64,000 bases of DNA, taken from contig CM045758.1 of assembly GCA_025200525.1 (NCBI GenBank), positions 62,312,649 through 62,376,648 on the forward strand, written 5' to 3'. The translations under genes were made by a program, and so were the position numbers. The DNA comes from Camellia lanceoleosa (taxonomy: Eukaryota > Streptophyta > Magnoliopsida > Ericales > Theaceae). The notes beneath the pieces were generated by a model. It had not been told where the DNA came from, searched no databases, and worked only from the letters and a program-made list of their open reading frames with translations. Of this stretch, positions 1 to 12,182 are shown one piece after another (positions within the stretch are counted from its first letter, which is position 1; every line of letters starts with the position of its first letter).

Positions 1-545
1 AATGGAGCTGTTGAAACTGCCAATAAGAACATCAAGAACATCTTATAGAAAATGGTTGAGACCTATAGAGACTAGCCAGATAAATTGCCATTCGCACTCT
101 GGGGATACAGAACTTCAATCCGAACATCTACAGGGGCAACCCCTTATGGACGCCGTTTTACCAATTGAAATAGAAGCCCCGTTGCTGCGAGTTATGGCTG
201 CGTGTTAGATAAAAGAGGCGAACTGGCAACAGAGCATATTTGAGAAGTTAATGTTGTTTGATGAAAGAAGGCTAAAGGCATTGTATCATGTTCAGGGCTA
301 CCAACGCAAAATTGCCAAAGCTTTTAACAAGAAAGTTAAGTATCGGAATCTCAAAGAGGGAGATATAGTGCTGAAAGACAACTAAATTCTCATTCATGAC
401 CCTAGGGGCAAGTTCAAACCCAATTGGACTGGTCCTTACATCATTAAAGCTATCTAGTTAGGAGGAGTAGTTATTATTATGGACTTAGATGGCCTGTAAT
501 TTTCATAGCCGATCAACATGGACAAGTTGAAGAAATACTATCCCT
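1..545 (+). pseudogene. Ty3/gypsy pol remnant, integrase C-terminal end (element E1)
   Basis: The translation reads like the end of a plant Ty3/gypsy polyprotein. It starts at the NGAVE-type motif that follows the last integrase catalytic residue, then shows a FALWGYRTS-like block, an ATPYG block, and near the end GKFKPNWTGPYIIK followed by MDKLKKYYP and a stop at about 545. This order (integrase core tail, then the C-terminal segment) is the normal 3' end of pol. The frame is broken by several stops, for example near positions 46, 168 and 208, and by frameshifts, so it cannot make protein. The window edge cuts the rest of pol. It belongs to the same family as E2, because the sequence right after its stop (GAGAGGCTCGCT) reappears at 10759. 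Confidence 0.85.
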
Positions 546-1719
546 GAGAGGCTCGCTAGGCCAAAAACCCGAAAGGGCGACCTAGGCAAAAGTTAGAGTA
601 CGAAGAATTAGAAATAAAGAAAAACTGAGCTCGCAAGGTTGAAAACCTAAAGGGAAACTTTGGCAAAAGTTAGAGCGCAAAATAAAAGAGTTAATACTCG
701 AGTGAACCTGAACCGGACAACGTAAGGTCTGATTCACATCTTTGGGATATGTAGCCAACTTCATCCTAAAGTTCGGCTGTAATCATTTCCAACTCAACTG
801 TCATGTCCTTGTTTTCTGATCAGGTCATCTCTGTTCATCATCTATTAGTTCGGTTATGATCTTCATTTTGGAAAAAGAGCTGGTTACAATACAGAGCAGT
901 AGTGGTATTCAATCAAGGGGCGGTATGATCTTTTGATTCGCGGTTGTACATCTTGAAGATCGATTTTGTGCGTGTCAGGTTGTGATCACTTTCGAAAATG
1001 GTTTTGGAAAGTTTTAATAAAAGTTAATTTTGTTCAAAATTTTACCTTTTACAGCTTAGACCATTTTTGGACCAAAAGAAAATTTTTTAGTGCTCACAAC
1101 TTTAATTCCATTGATTTTAACATAAAGTTCTCCAACTCTTTGATACAAATCAAAGCTGCTTTTACATCATAAAACTTGAAAAGAAAGGTCAAAGCAATAA
1201 ACTAGGGGCATAGGCGAGTTAGGTGCTCCTGCGTCCTCTGCTCGTGCTTGCGAAAGCTTCTGAAGCCAAAGTGGGCCCGGTTTGTGCCTCATCCTCAAGC
1301 TGAGCCAAGCCAAGCACTCGCCAAAAAGGGCATAACTGAAACTAGGGGCAGGGGCCAGAATCTCTCTCGTCCTCCAAGCAATGAGGTACCTAGCCAAGTA
1401 TGAAGCACGAATTGCGAATGAAGTTGGATATTCTACCCCTTCCTCTGGACAGGTCTGATCATGTCCAAACTGGCGTCTGAACTGAAAGGAAAAGTAGAAC
1501 ACACAGTGTATGAGGCCAATCAAATGTATGCCAGGCTACTGAGCCATGCTGTAACTCATCTCAGTCAGATGAAGCCAGAGGCAACGCCAAACTATGTCAA
1601 CTGCAGACCTGTTGCACATCCAGTTGCACCACCATCCCTTATTGGAAAAATCCACTAGTCGCTGGCAGAAGAAATAAGCTCGAGCTGAATACTAGAGGCA
1701 AGGGTCCACCGCCTTCAGC
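546..1719 (+). other. Non-coding 3' region of E1
   Basis: This stretch starts with a motif block ending in GGCAAAAGTTAGAG that occurs twice (about 590 and 665). The same block recurs in E2 at 10759-11035. Further on, text around 1065-1110 (gtgctcacaact and neighbours) matches E2 at 11650-11700. No supported reading frame is present. It is interpreted as untranslated spacer between pol and the antisense ORFs. Confidence 0.6.
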
Positions 1720-2410
1720 TTATCTATGAGCCATACCTAGGAAGGGATGAAAAATAAGAGAGATTAAAAAATAGAGGGATGCGTAGTGAGAGAAAAAGTA
1801 AAGAAAGGGTTTTGAGAGAAAACAGAGTATGAGTGTTGAGTGATGTGAGAAACACATATCAGAAAGGGTGGGAAACAATACCTGAAGAAGTAGTGGACTC
1901 CCCGCAAACTTGGTGGTCTCTTGCCAATAAAAAACATCTAGGTCCAGCAGGTTCTCGGCCAGCGCCAAACCGATCCAGCTCTTACCTTCTTTCAAACATT
2001 GGGCCACTTCGATCAACCGAATGTTGGCTTCGCCGTAACAAAGGGCAAGAAGGAAATGCGCGAGCATACATAAACAGAGGGCATGTTGCCGAAAACCTCG
2101 CTAGAGGAGGTTGCCTCTGTCACATATATTAGAAAATCGATGAATCAAGCTGGGTATGTCTAGCTCTCCATCATAGGCCAAAGATCGAGCTTCGTGCAAA
2201 GTGAGCCCACATATCCGTCTCAAAGCTTGGGCGTGGCCAAAACGGGGCTGGGGTATGATTTCCTCATCGCGCTGGGTTTCCATCAATGCCCTAAATTCTT
2301 CAAGAGTCGGGCATATTTCCTGTGCTCTAAAGCGAAAAACATGCGTAATGGGGTCCCAATTTCAGGCCGCGACATGGATGAACAAAAGTCAAAGTGGAGT
2401 ATAGCTTAAT
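1720..2410 (-). pseudogene. Antisense DUF7745-like ORF remnant of E1
   Basis: Read on the minus strand, 2370-2101 gives WDPITHVFRFRAQEICPTLEEF followed by RALME, then RFGHAQALRRICGL, HEARSL and GELDIPSLIHRFS. Reading continues, after a shift, into 2067-1720 with CLCMLAHFLLALC, AQCLKEGKSWIGLALAE and GSPLLLQVLFP. The CPTLEEF-RALM block and the later LAE...SPLLLQ block recall the plant transposon-associated DUF7745 family, assigned from memory of such proteins. An in-frame stop precedes NWDP and a frameshift separates the two halves. The gene runs opposite to pol and lies between pol and the expected 3' LTR, the usual place of extra antisense ORFs in Tat-type elements. Its tail is also present in E2 near 11927-12182. 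Confidence 0.6.
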
Positions 2411-3143
2411 GGAAAAAGTGCATTTATGCCGAAACCTCGAAAATTTACCTTTTCCGTGCTGTCTAAAGTGGCTATCCAATCTGTGAGCTTCTCAGCAAGA
2501 AATGTCTCTATTTGTGGAAGAAATAACAGCTAAAATGAGGTTCTAGAGAAGAAATCACGAAAAAGGACCTTTTATAGAAGATAGGGCTGTGAGTGGAGGC
2601 CAGCTGTTAGCTTTCTGGTGGTTCTACACAGTTGTGGCTGGCAGGCTGCTTCTTCTGGCCGGCATTCCTCTTTTGTGGCCGGTAGCCCACTTTTTCTGGT
2701 CTGCTGTCCACTTCTAGATCTCGGAGTGTTGGTAGCCTGTGTTTTGTCTCGATCTTTGTGTTTTGAGGTCTTGTTTTGAGTTTTTTGGTTTTAACAAATG
2801 TGTGCATCTGTGTTTGAGTTATTTTTGCTTTGTTTATCGAGTTGTATTTCGTAGTTTGGTTGTTGGTCAGCTCATTACCCGATTAAGAACATTGTTTCAA
2901 TCAAGCGTTCTCATTTCAAATTCGATCCCATGTCCATTTCATGAAAGTATGGTGCTCATGATGCAAAAATAATAACACTTTTCATAAAAACTGCGAAGTT
3001 TTATTCCGATCATGTTTTTTACAAAAGGGAGTACAAGTTTCAAAAGCAAAAATAAAACCCATATGAAGCTATACATATGCTAAGCTATCAAACAGAAAGA
3101 AACTAAGCAAAAAGTACCCAAAAAAAATTTGACGCTAGACATA
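2411..3143. other. Spacer with no supported gene
   Basis: No coding signal was recognised on either strand. The part around 2600-2720 is rich in GGCCGG/CTGGCC-like words, similar in flavour to the spacer of E2 at 16480-16570. It is treated as intergenic sequence of E1. Confidence 0.4.
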
Positions 3144-4407
3144 TCAAGCTCGAGAGGCCCTCTTCGTCCTCTTCCCCGGAGGGGAGTCGGCGGCACTGTC
3201 TTTATTGGCACTGCTGTCATAATCAGACTCTGAGTCAAAGCTGGTATCGTCTCCACTCCCTACCTCAAAGTCAGCCTCGGCGTCATCTCCACTCCCGGAC
3301 CCCGAGCCAGCACCATCACCCTCGCTCTTGGATGACTCAGAATGTCGACTCATTGCCTTCTTAGAGTCGTTAGTCTCGGCATCATCATCACTCAAAATGA
3401 GCTCCGAGGGATTGCTCCGGCCTCGGGTACCCCTATCCCTACCTCGACCACGGTGCACATCTCGGCCACTTGTTGGGTCCTGCCTTTCTCTTTTCCGTGC
3501 TATTAGAGGAGGTGCTACCGGTGTTAGGGCCGCTGCTACCACTGGTGCCCTCGGAATTTGGAAAAATAGTTTTCAACATATCAGTTACAATGTGTGTATC
3601 GAATCTGAGACATAGTATCTTAGAATAGGGTCATCTAAATCGAATCTGATATAGTCTGATTGTGCCAATGTCAAGGCATCGGCGATTTGGGAAGACTACA
3701 GTGGAGGTGCCAATGTATCAGTAGGAGTGTGATAGTGTAGTGCACAACAGAGTTAGTAATGAAATGCTTGCTGAAATAAATGACATTACGTGAATACCGT
3801 GAAGACCAAGTAGCTTCTCTCTCCTCTACACCATGCCGATCAGAGAGGTAACTAGCTCGAGGAGGCTCTCTGTATACTCCGTAGGTGCCCGCAAGTGCAT
3901 TTGTATGATCAATATTTGGAATAATCAATATCCAAAATGGAAATGTAGAGTGCAAATTGTAAAGTGTGGTCCATACATGAGGTGTGCCTCGAGCTCTGAC
4001 ATACTCGTGCCCTGCCTCTGCTAGCTTGATCGGAATCTAGTAGGCTGTCCCAGTTGACCGCCAACATGTGATCACAATGGGAATCTCCGGCCAATCGATT
4101 ATCTGCCCAACGGGAGGGACTCTTCTAATATCAGCCCCGGCCTCCCGAGTAGCCTCACCTGCCATAGTAGCACCTACCACCTCGCTCGCACGAATGCCTA
4201 CCAAGGGTGGCATAAGATGAGTCTAGATGAACATCGCGTAGTCGCTCTCCGCTAAAAAGAAGTCAGCGTCTATGCCCACTATGAACTAGATGATCACCTC
4301 AACAAGCAGGCTACCTGTTGTCCTCATGGATACTAGGGGTGGCATGGAAACAACCAAATCGGGCGAGCCTGCGGTCTGACGTATAAAACTCTTACTCAGA
4401 AACCAGG
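3144..4407 (-). pseudogene. C-terminal half of antisense plant mobile domain ORF (E1)
   Basis: The minus-strand frame 3542-3144 encodes a hydrophilic tail with an RGRGRDRGTRGR run, acidic blocks (LSDDDAET, SGSGSGDDAEAD, DSESDYDSS) and a basic end (GKRTKRASRA). This is typical of the disordered C-terminus of transposon-borne plant mobile domain (PMD) proteins. A comparable acidic tail lies downstream of the PMD copy in E2 (12850-13120, minus). The stretch 3600-4407 is probably the rest of the gene, but frames are broken there and I could not align it confidently. The matching N-terminal half is inferred to be 23182-24442, displaced by insertion of E2. Confidence 0.5.
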
Positions 4408-7400
4408 TGTAGACACCCCATTTTTGACCGTCCTCAAGACTTGGACGTCACCGCTTGAACACTCGGTGATCATCCATGTTTGTGTTTGTTTGGAGTTCCC
4501 GAAGTTCTCGGCTACGCGCCTTGCCTCAGGACCTCCGGACTTGACCGTTTTGTGTCTGGTTTTGCACCAGACACTTGTGTTTTGCCTTGGAAGGGCAGGG
4601 AATGCTTTGTGAGGCACCCCCACACACCACCGTCCGTGGCTAGAGGCCACCGGTATGGTGCCATCGGCACTATATTGTCTTGGTCGGCACTCTTTTAACA
4701 AAATTACCATTTTGCCTGCCTCCTATCTGATTATTTTACGAGATATTTTCGGGCAATTTGTATGCCTTTTGTTTCCCCTCCATACACGTGTATAGAGGAT
4801 GAGCCCTTGTTGCCTTAGCTTGTAAGCTTTGCAAGCTTTGCTTGCCTATAAGAGGACCACTCCTCTTCTTGGCTTAGGGTTACAAAAATTTGAGACATCC
4901 TAGAGAGGCCATGCTCTGGTTTTTAGGGTTAGGATAGATACACATCCTATCTCTCTCTTTCTCTCTTGTTTAGTACACTAGGTGTTTGTGACTTACTATT
5001 GCTCACCAACACCTAGTGTTTCACCTTCCTCTTGGAATTGAAGTGCTAAGGGCTTGTTCTTAGTGTTCTTGACTGGTTTGGAGCTCAAGGAACCAACAAC
5101 TTCAACATTTGTGAAGAAAAGTTTCAAGGGTAAGAAACTTGCTTTATTTACCCCATTTTTGCACTCCTTTTTTACATAGCTTAGAACAGTTTTTGTGCTT
5201 AGTCTATAACACATAAAAGTTCTGTTTTTTAAGCCTCTTTATTGTTTATTAAGAGTGTCTTGTGGTTTAAGCAAGTTTGACCCCCTTTAGGCCTTGAAAA
5301 GGGCCCATTTTAGGCCATTTTGTGAGAGCTCTGAGACTTTGGTGCTTGGGCCTCTCCACCACTGAAATCTTGAGGGATTTCAGTGGTGTAGATGGTGCCT
5401 TGAAGTCTCCAAAAGGGGAGGGCCATCTCTTCTCCTTGATGTCCTTGAAAAGGACAAGATTTGGCTTCTTGAGGGAGCCTATGCTTGGGTGTGTATTGAG
5501 CATGTTTGGACTGTTTTTCATGCTTATATTGCCATGATATAACATGTTTCTAAGTTGGTTTTAGCACTCCTTGCATGCTTTGCATAGTTGCTTTGTAATG
5601 CCTTAATAGTCCCTTAACATGCCTAGGTTGTGTGCCTTTATTTCTAGCATGTTTTAGGCTTAGATTCATGAAGCTTGTATGCTTATTTTGCCGTGTCTGA
5701 GTCTGTCTATGCTTGTTTTGGTGGACCATGACTTGTACCTCATGGCTCCTTTGTATCCAGCTTGTGAGCCTTAAGTGCATAAGTGTAGCATACCTTTGTT
5801 TGCATCATTTTGGTGGTATAGAGCCATCTAGCATGCTATTTCAGTCCCTTTGGTGTGCTTGTATGCTTGCCTAAGTGGCTTCTTTAATGCTTTAAGAGTA
5901 TGTGTTAAATGCTTCATGTTTTGGCTTTAATGCATGCCTTTGGATTTATGTCATTTAGATGCCATCTAGGTGGTCCTTTAGGCTTAGTTTTATGTGTTAA
6001 AACTCTGTTTTTAAGTGGTTAAGTATTGCCATGTGTGGTTGTACTAAGTGTGGTTCAAAGCCTCATGGGCTTGCCTTAAGCCTTAGACCATTTGCATGCT
6101 TTGTTTGGTCTATCTTCGACTTGGTTTGGCACCATGCTTTGCATGTATTTCAGAGCTTTACAATGCATGCTCATTATCTATGTTTGGTCTCTTTAAGTGT
6201 GCTTGAGAGTTGCCATGTTCATGCTTAAGGCTTGGATCATAACACTTGCATGTGTGTGTGTTTGTTTAGTCCTCATGTCTAGACATTTTGGCCACTGATT
6301 TTAGGCCTATTTGAGTTGCCTAAGTCATGTATAAGACCATCCTTTCATTGGTTTGCATGCTTGTCTTGTATGCTTGTATAGGTATATTGCATAGTCCATG
6401 TTGTATGCTAGATGACATGACTAGGTTGCATTGCATCAACACGCATTCCTTGTCCCTTGACTTGGTGATAGGGATTGGGACTTTGATTTGTTTGGTTTGC
6501 ATGCATTTGAAATCAAAGTTGCACACTTTGTTCCTTGGGCCATCATGCATGGAAATCTTGATTGGTGGTCGGGAATCGAGGCACATGTCCCTTTGAGTCA
6601 ATAACATGATAAAGGGTGTGTATAGTGCATAAATACCTTAAATCACATCGCCATGCATGTTGTTGTCCTCTGCTGCTGTGGGTTGCGAGTTACTGCAGTG
6701 TTAAGTCTTGGTGGCACTATTTAGTCTTAGACCGTGATCAATTTCCACCGATAACTTCATCTAGTGCGGTGGCCTCCTCTTTCGGGGTGGTGTCCTACCC
6801 CACGGTGGTTATCTCCGATGCCCAAGGAAGTATTCACGAGACTTTGGCGATCTTGAGAGAAGGATAGCGAGGAAAAGAGGCAATCCATGTATGGTAGTGC
6901 GATTCGAAACGATCCGAGCACGTCTTTGCATTGGGCCCTCATCCGAGGCGATTCTTGTTTAATTAGATTAATTATTTTATTTAATTAATTTAGTTAATTT
7001 GTAATAATTAATTAGCTTGCGTAGTTAATTAGTTATTCGGTTTTGTATATTCTTTCGGTCCCTCAGAGCGAGGGCAAATCTGTAATAAGGGTGTGTGAGT
7101 GGGTGTATGTCTTCCAATCCCCATTTCTTTCTATCCCTTTTATTTACCCGCTTATGTTGGTAGATTAGGGCACGCTTATTTTAGCATACCTTATGCTACG
7201 TATGCGTGCATTCATGCATTTGTTTACATGCACCGGGCTCGGTACATCATACAAACTGCATTGTACCTCCAATTCCAAATTGAATACATGCTATTTGTCG
7301 CATTTCACATGCCATGTTTAGGGTTAGTCGAGCCTACTCTAGATTGCATCCACGCCTGTGTTGCATTAGCCACTTAACATGAACTAGGTCATGCATGTTT

Positions 7401-8051
7401 GCTAACTAGTTTCTTGTTTTGGCACGGAGTACGATGTAAGTATTTACGCTTTAGCATACCACATGCGTGTGAGTGTTGCCATGACAGTATGCTTGCCATG
7501 CGGCTAAATGCTTACATGATAAACTGTTTGAATGCCTATGGGTGGAGGTTGGATTACTTGAGTTGGAAAAACTCATTGAAATCCGTGTTTTAGCCTACTT
7601 GTGAGTAGCAAATTCCAAAACTTTTTCAAAACCCACGGATATGCAATGCTTGTTTCCAAATTAGGCGATCTAGTCTATACTTTTGTGTTGTGCACATCAC
7701 ATAGTAATTCTAGGTCAATAACCGGAATAAGAACGCATAAAGTTTTCAAAAACGGATATCACGGTTAGTAGAGGCCGGTCTTGAACCAGGCGAAGAATGC
7801 TCATAGTGACCTTCCCGTCGTACCCAAGCTCGAGCCAAGACCACTTTGGTGATAGCGGACATGTGGCCTTGACCTTAAGTCGGGGTTTCCTAAATTTCCC
7901 ATTTTAAAATATTTAGGTGGCGACTCATGTCTGGCAAAGCGATCCATGTTTGGCACTACTTTTCAAAAATCTGTTTTCTCAAAGCGATTTGCGGATTTGG
8001 ACTCTTTGGTTGATTTAGAAACTGACACAAATCGAGTCGAACTATTAGGCA
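4408..8051 (+). repeat. 5' LTR of E2
   Basis: This repeat of about 3.64 kb is nearly identical over long stretches to 19492-23181. The run at 4990-5310 matches 20094-20414 with few changes, and 6960-7340 is almost exact. It begins with TG and precedes a PBS. Short open frames inside (for example 6031-6228 or 7099-7377) occur in both copies only because the repeats are similar. They show no domain and are not called genes. The 3' boundary is approximate. Confidence 0.85.
4847..4855 (+). promoter_or_regulatory. Putative LTR TATA box (E2 5' LTR)
   Basis: TATAAGAGG is preceded by a hairpin-prone run of AAGCTTTGCAAGCTTTGC. It sits about 440 bases into the LTR and is perfectly conserved at 19949-19957 in the other LTR. 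The position fits a U3/R boundary. This is an inference from sequence alone. Confidence 0.5.
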
Positions 8052-8067
8052 AAACCGGCGTCTCTGA

Positions 8068-8090
8068 TTCTGGCGACTTCTATTTGGGGA
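8068..8090 (+). other. Primer binding site of E2
   Basis: TTCTGGCGACTTCTATTTGGGGA follows the LTR end by fewer than 20 bases. Plant Ogre-type elements usually show a TGGCGAC...GGGGA site complementary to a host tRNA (tRNA-Arg, from memory). The middle of this copy looks mutated. Confidence 0.6.
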
Positions 8091-8793
8091 GTTTAGAGAG
8101 CTTGACTCGAACTTCGTGATATCTGTTTTGATTTCATTTATGTGTCTCTTTGCATTGCATGTGCATTAGTGCGCCTAGGACCTGATGTTTGCCATCTGCC
8201 ATTCTGAGCGGTTTGCGAGGCTTGTCTTGTCAAGGCATGACCATAAGGCTAACGATTATGGGCTCGGCGACATGGGAACACAAACCCCGATTTCTTGGCG
8301 CACCCTCTTTAACCATTCGACCTAGTGCATATTCGGATCCATAGTGACCATTCCAAACTAGGACAGGTTGCTTACCCGATGTTAGGTTGTTTGAAACTGC
8401 TGCGTGCATAGTGAAACCCTAGCTCCTAACAAAATAGGGCGAAACCCTACCCCAACATAGGGGTGTATTGGCTCTCATTTACACTATGTGCTTTTAGAGT
8501 GTATCTCTCTGAGGAATGCATGTCGGTTGCAAGTTTTGGTATCGAACTGCGGGCACCATGCTCGATGATTGTTGAGAATCGCTTATATCTGCGGGTATCG
8601 ATTGATTTGGGATAGTGACTTGAGGAATAGTGTTCAAGATGGTAAATCTGATTGTTCGACTACACCGTGTTTGATCTGTTTGAAATTTGAAATCTTGCTT
8701 GTTTCCGTTTGATTCGAGATTCGAGGATCGATCGAGCAGTTAGTGTCTTCTCCTTGCTAAGCGGGTGAACATAGCCAGAACTCACAAGAGATT
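8091..8793 (+). other. Untranslated leader of E2
   Basis: About 700 bases lie between the PBS and the first recognisable gag codons. No domain-bearing reading frame is seen. Long leaders are usual in large plant gypsy elements. Confidence 0.5.
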
Positions 8794-9691
8794 GTGGCCA
8801 TAACGGCCGCACTAAGTGAAGATACCACCCCACAGAATGATACTACTGTTGATATGCCGCACCCGCCTAGGTCGCCTGCCACACATCCAATCTGGACTCC
8901 TCAGTTATATCAGGCTCGCGAGCCTACTACATTTGAACTAATGGGAATGATAGGTGATCTTCAAAGGTCCGTGGCGGACCTCGCCTATGGGATGTCTATT
9001 TCGCCACCTGCACCATATCTTGAGGGCTTTATGCCCCAAGAGCCCCCATCTTGGGGACGTTGTAATTGAACTTCGACCAACTGAGATGGCCTCGACCATA
9101 ACAGCAGCTTGATAAACCAAGTTCTAGACCAGGCTGAGGCCGAGGACAAAGGTAAGATGAAGGCGGATGCCGACCCCATCGAACAACTGCTGTGGGCAGT
9201 GAAGGCTTTGAAAGCCGGGGGAATGAACAAGCAACAGATATCCGCAGTCATGTCAAAAGCTATGGAGGATGCTTTCCCTACTTCGCCTGAGGGCAGTTCC
9301 AGTCAATCAGAGAATCAGGATAGGCCCCGTCATGCCAAAACAGTTCTTCCCTCTCCCAGCCTTGCATCCGGAAAGGATCCGAAACCCAAGGCCGCACCCG
9401 CCGATCCGTTCGCTAGTGTATCTAGCAAGAGTGTCCAAACCCCAAAATACCTGCCCCGGGGGCGCAGGGTCTTCCATGCTCTCTACATGCCATTGTCCAA
9501 GGCACTTCAGATCCTTCTTGAAGGGACACCTTAAACCTCTGGAGCCTCGGCGCTCGAAGAATCTCCGGCCACACATGATGCTTTCTGTCTTGTCGTACCA
9601 TCGCCAGACCGCCATGCCACCGATAATTGCTTCCGCCTCCGTCATGAGGTACAAGACTTGATTGACAACGAGGTTATCCTCCGCCACCTCG
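8794..9691 (+). pseudogene. gag remnant of E2
   Basis: Three frames together resemble an Ogre/Tat-type gag. Frame 8794-9069 is proline-rich and ends in a MIGDLQRSVADLA block. Frame 9109-9534 contains a charged QAEAEDKGKMKADADPIEQL segment and then the conserved RRVFHALYMPLSKALQ block, of the RxFxxLxMPL type. Frame 9535-9691 continues with HATDNCFRLRHEVQDLID and EVI, the hallmark block seen just before the zinc-knuckle/protease region in plant gag proteins. Stops at 9067 and 9532 and a sudden loss of similarity after about 9700 show decay. Much of the capsid core between the first two pieces is missing, so the protein is shorter than usual. It would have been the structural protein of the particle. 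Confidence 0.7.
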
Positions 9692-10758
9692 GTAATCCGT
9701 CACCACTCGGTTGTTGGATTTGAGGACACAGAATTGCAAGTATGTAATCGGAAGGTGAGCGCTGCGAGCGATGTCTGTACATTTTTAGATGTGGCGTGTG
9801 GCACGCATTTTTGAGCACCTGCCAATGCTAGTTTTGTAAATCCTGACTTGGGTGTCGAGTCAGTCTTTTGTTTTGTTTTTGTGTCTGTCTCTCTGTATTG
9901 AGTCAGTCTTTTGCTTATAGAGTTTGTCTTTCTGTAACAAGACAGTCCCATTTGTATAGTATACCAGGTGATTTCGGGGCTGTTGCCTCAAACACCGTTT
10001 TGTCTTTCAAATAGTTGTTTTTGCCTTTTGAGTTTGTTTCTACCGAGGCCGCTTATGCCAACAAATCAGATAAACAATTGCGGCTATCATGGGCGAATTT
10101 GTTGCTATTCGAGCGGTAGTGCGGAAGAATTTGGATGGAGCACGGTGCATTCCACCTACACTCTTGTGCCCTAACCATCGTCACAATGACCTAAGCTTTT
10201 CAGAAAAACCTTTTTCAAACACTGTGGTGATGAAAACGAAGAGGAAGTAATTCCTCGGGTTTTGTAAAATTTTGATCAGTTTGAGAGAAAGAGAGGCCTG
10301 CTAAGCTTTTAATGAATGAAATCATACTTGTCGGTAGTCTTGAAAAGGACCTGGCACGATCGGGGGTTCCACACTATCTTCAACACGAGCGATTTGTCGC
10401 TTTCTTAAAAACTTTCAAAAACAAAATATTCTGCGCAAGTCTCGCGAAGACCTGTGTGGAACCACTCTTGAGATGGTGCAGCCCAGGATCGCTCTCGGTT
10501 TCAAGTTTCAATTCATCTGTTACAAACTGGATCCATTCGAAACATCTAGTGCCATGAAACGCCTGTGTGGCCCATTTCGAGGCAGCCCTCTAGCAAGAGG
10601 CGTCAAAGTTAGATCAAGGAGATCAGATCCCACCAAATAAAGCTCGAAAAGCAACCGTGATGGACTTCCCTGCAAATCAACACAACAGTTGCCCTCCTGG
10701 ATACGGAGAGGCTTCAACCTCAAAACCATTTGGCATGGGCTTGCTACACTTTTACCCT
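9692..10758 (+). other. Remnant where pol should be (E2)
   Basis: In an autonomous element this interval would hold several kilobases of protease, RT, RNase H and integrase. Here only about 1.07 kb is present, with no YxDD, no integrase zinc finger and no D,D-35-E context in any frame. The last bases (CTTTTACCCTTTGAGAGGCTCG) align with the pol stop region of E1 at about 536-553, so the right edge is the original pol end. The 3' end is therefore joined close to gag by a large deletion. Confidence 0.6.
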
Positions 10759-11150
10759 TTGAGAGGCTCGCTGGACCGAAAACCCGGAAGGGCGGCCCAG
10801 GCAAAAGTTAGAGCAAAGAAAAGAAAAAAGAAAAGTACAAAAAGAAGCAAGAGAAAAATGAAAAATGCAAAAAAAAAAAGAAGAAAAAATGCAAAAAAAT
10901 ATACAAAAAAAAGAAATGTAATGAAAAGAAGAAAAAATGCAAATGCGAAAAAAATGAAAAAGAAAGAAAAAAAAAGAAAAGAAAAACATAGCTCGCAAGG
11001 TCGAAAACCTGCAACAGGCGCCTTGGCAAAAATTAGAGCCTAAAAAGTGAAGGTTAAAATACCCGAGTGTACCTTGACTGGAACTACGTAAGGCTTGATT
11101 CCCATGTTTGGGATACGTAGGCAACTTCATCTTGAAGTCCAGCTCCCAAC
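10759..11150 (+). repeat. Post-pol block shared with E1, with A-rich expansion
   Basis: The words GAGAGGCTCGCTGG, GGCAAAAGTTAGAG and GCTCGCAAGG repeat the order found at 547-680 in E1. Between 10812 and 10990 an (A)n/AAAGAAA-rich expansion is inserted, and the lysine-rich open frame there is low complexity, not a gene. Confidence 0.7.
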
Positions 11151-11926
11151 GCTTCCATAGCGTCTCAGTCCATGTCATGGTTTTGATCACTTTTTGCCTT
11201 CTCCGAATCCAATGTCTCAATTGCAGCAACTGGGAACCACGTGATTAACTTCCTCTTGAAGCCAAACCACCAACACCTTCCAGGTGACTGTGTCCATATA
11301 TTGATTCAAATCGTCTTCGTCTCCTCCGCGCCCGAGGGTCCGATCGTCATCAACAAGGACTGGCTTACGAAATGCCGCGGCATCATCCAAACAAGGGGCA
11401 ACTTTCCGTTGCCATGCATTGCCATAAGTTGCCCTGAGTCACCGTCTAAACCAGGGGCAACTTTTCGTTGCCTTAATCCCCCTTTAAGCCAGGGGCAATT
11501 TTCCATCGTCTCCGATCCGAGGCTGCGCATCTCGAGGGTAAGTTCTACGCTTGTTGAGCGTTGATTGTTTGCAAAAATAGTTTTTGGAAATTTTCACTGA
11601 GGTTGACTTATTTTCTCGAAAACTGTTTCGTCTTCAAAATGGGACCATGTTTGGACCCCAAAAGGAGAATTTTCAGTGCTCACAGCTTGATTCGGATGAT
11701 TTTCAAATCAAAAATTGAATAAGTGTGCTCATCCAACTCTCATCTTTGATCAAAACTGTTTTAGAAAAAACAACAAAAAATGGTCAAAATGACGAACTAG
11801 GGGCGCAATTGAGTCGGTCATACATCTTCCCGTTAATATGCTTGCCGACAAGGCACCCTATCCACCGTAAAGAATAGCCGTGAGCTAACAAGGTGTTGGG
11901 CGTGAACCGCAACTTCCTATTCATCA
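11151..11926 (+). other. Spacer of E2
   Basis: No gene was recognised. A short motif, CAGGGGCAACTTTCCGTTGCC or close variants, recurs about three times between 11393 and 11510. The stretch near 11640-11700 aligns with E1 near 1055-1110. Confidence 0.5.
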
Positions 11927-12182
11927 TCATTCACCGGGAAGGATTGAAAAATGAGAGAATAAAGAATGGAGAGGAGTAAGTTGAGAGAAAAGTGAGAAAA
12001 GAGTTTTGAGAGAAAAACCGCACGAGGGCGGCGATGTGAGTATCACAAATCGAAAGGGTGGGAATAATACGAGGAGGCGGCTTCTCGAGATCCGAGGTCT
12101 TTTTGTAAACATGTCTGCGTGTCGTGTCTTTTGATTTGTCGACCTTGATTTTGGCTTTGAGTCTTTTCCGAGCATGTCTCAT
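11927..12182 (-). pseudogene. Tail of antisense DUF7745-like ORF (E2)
   Basis: The DNA at 11935-12070 aligns well with E1 at 1737-1890 (shared words include gagagaaaa and gaaagggtggga), which is the end of the minus-strand DUF7745-like remnant. The minus-strand peptide keeps the RLLVLFP-like block seen as LLLQVLFP in E1. The upstream (N-terminal) part of the domain is not recognisable in E2. Confidence 0.45.

Noticed and set aside
4996..7593. Several 60-95 residue frames that occur again at 20099-22713
   Set aside because: They are duplicated only because they lie in the paired LTRs. Differences do not favour silent codon positions by eye, and no domain is recognised.
10657..11043. Lysine-rich 128-residue frame and its Phe/Ser-rich opposite strand
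   Set aside because: This is low-complexity A-rich expansion within the post-pol block of E2.
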